Assembly (NCBI GenBank): GCA_029934705.1
Contig: JAOZLS010000004.1
Span: 1 to 39,396 of the forward strand
DNA from: Bacteroidales bacterium
Lineage (GTDB): Bacteria; Bacteroidota; Bacteroidia; Bacteroidales; JAADGE01
Length of the DNA stretch: 39,396 nucleotides
Direction: 5' to 3'
The notes below the pieces were generated by a model. It made no database searches and was not told the origin of the DNA. It saw only the letters and a program-made list of their open reading frames with translations. Of the stretch, positions 39,007 through 39,396 are shown in pieces; the first letter of the stretch is position 1, and every line of letters starts with the position of its first letter. Both the position numbers and the translations under genes were made by a program.

Positions 39007-39396
39007 ATGAATAAAGTTTATATTGATGGTTCACAGGATACACCCTCTATTATTTTAGATAAAGAGATAGAGAAACTAGAAATAAGTGGGAAATCTTTTC
39101 CTGCTGATGTAAGTGCTTTCTATAAGCCTGTTATAAGTTGGTTGGATGAATATAGTGAAAGTCCATTAAAAGAGACTGTTTTTGTATTGAAAATGGATTA
39201 TTTTAATACAGCATCATCAAAAGTTTTGTTAGATATACTATATAAACTCGAAGATTTATCAAATGAAGGTAACAATGTTAAAATTGTTTGGTATTATCCT
39301 GATGATGATGAAGATATGAAAGAAACTGGTGAAGAATATGACGAAATTGTTGATGTCAATTTTGAACTAATAGAATACGTCATTGAATATGACGAT
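39007..39396 (+). CDS. SiaC family regulatory phosphoprotein (DUF1987), truncated by window end
   Basis: Open ORF to window end (130 codons, absent from the ORF track): MNKVYIDGSQDTPSIILDKEI...FPADVSAFYKPVISWLDEYSESPLKETVFVLKMDYFNTASSKVLLDILYKLEDL...VKIVWYYPDDDEDMKETGEEYDEIV. Confidence 0.85.
   Translation, partial: MNKVYIDGSQDTPSIILDKEIEKLEISGKSFPADVSAFYKPVISWLDEYSESPLKETVFVLKMDYFNTASSKVLLDILYKLEDLSNEGNNVKIVWYYPDDDEDMKETGEEYDEIVDVNFELIEYVIEYDD

Noticed and set aside
1-39396. CRISPR array, tRNA/rRNA genes, intact prophage or IS transposase
   Set aside because: No regularly spaced direct repeats, cloverleaf-like sequences, phage structural genes or transposase ORFs recognised on reading the window.

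Overview
AT-rich Bacteroidota-type chromosomal window with mostly housekeeping and envelope genes. Recognisable genes are nadA, ruvB, ybeY, mnmG, adenine deaminase, uvrC, rnpA, hemD, hemW, rpiB, an acyl-CoA dehydrogenase (GcdH-like) and an S41 peptidase. Bacteroidota families of poorly known function are also present: DUF5686, DUF4292, DUF4175, DUF4271, DUF389, MORN/YwqK-like proteins, a TMTC-like membrane+TPR protein, a HATPase/DUF4325 pair, and a SiaC-like (DUF1987) ORF cut by the right edge. The most interesting signals are non-coding. (1) Three ParB/parS-like palindromes (core GTTYCACGTGGAAC) bracket the adenine deaminase gene between mnmG and uvrC. (2) A 132-bp MITE-like element has perfect 17-bp terminal inverted repeats, an exact 8-bp flanking direct repeat (AATAATGA) and nested internal hairpins. 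(3) A 559-bp AT-rich divergent intergenic region between rpiB and nadA carries repeated TGTTAATAA / TTAACAG motifs and, given the parS sites, could be near or at an origin (speculative). (4) A perfect 16-bp inverted repeat lies inside the 5' coding end of rnpA. No CRISPR array, rRNA, tRNA or intact transposase was recognised.
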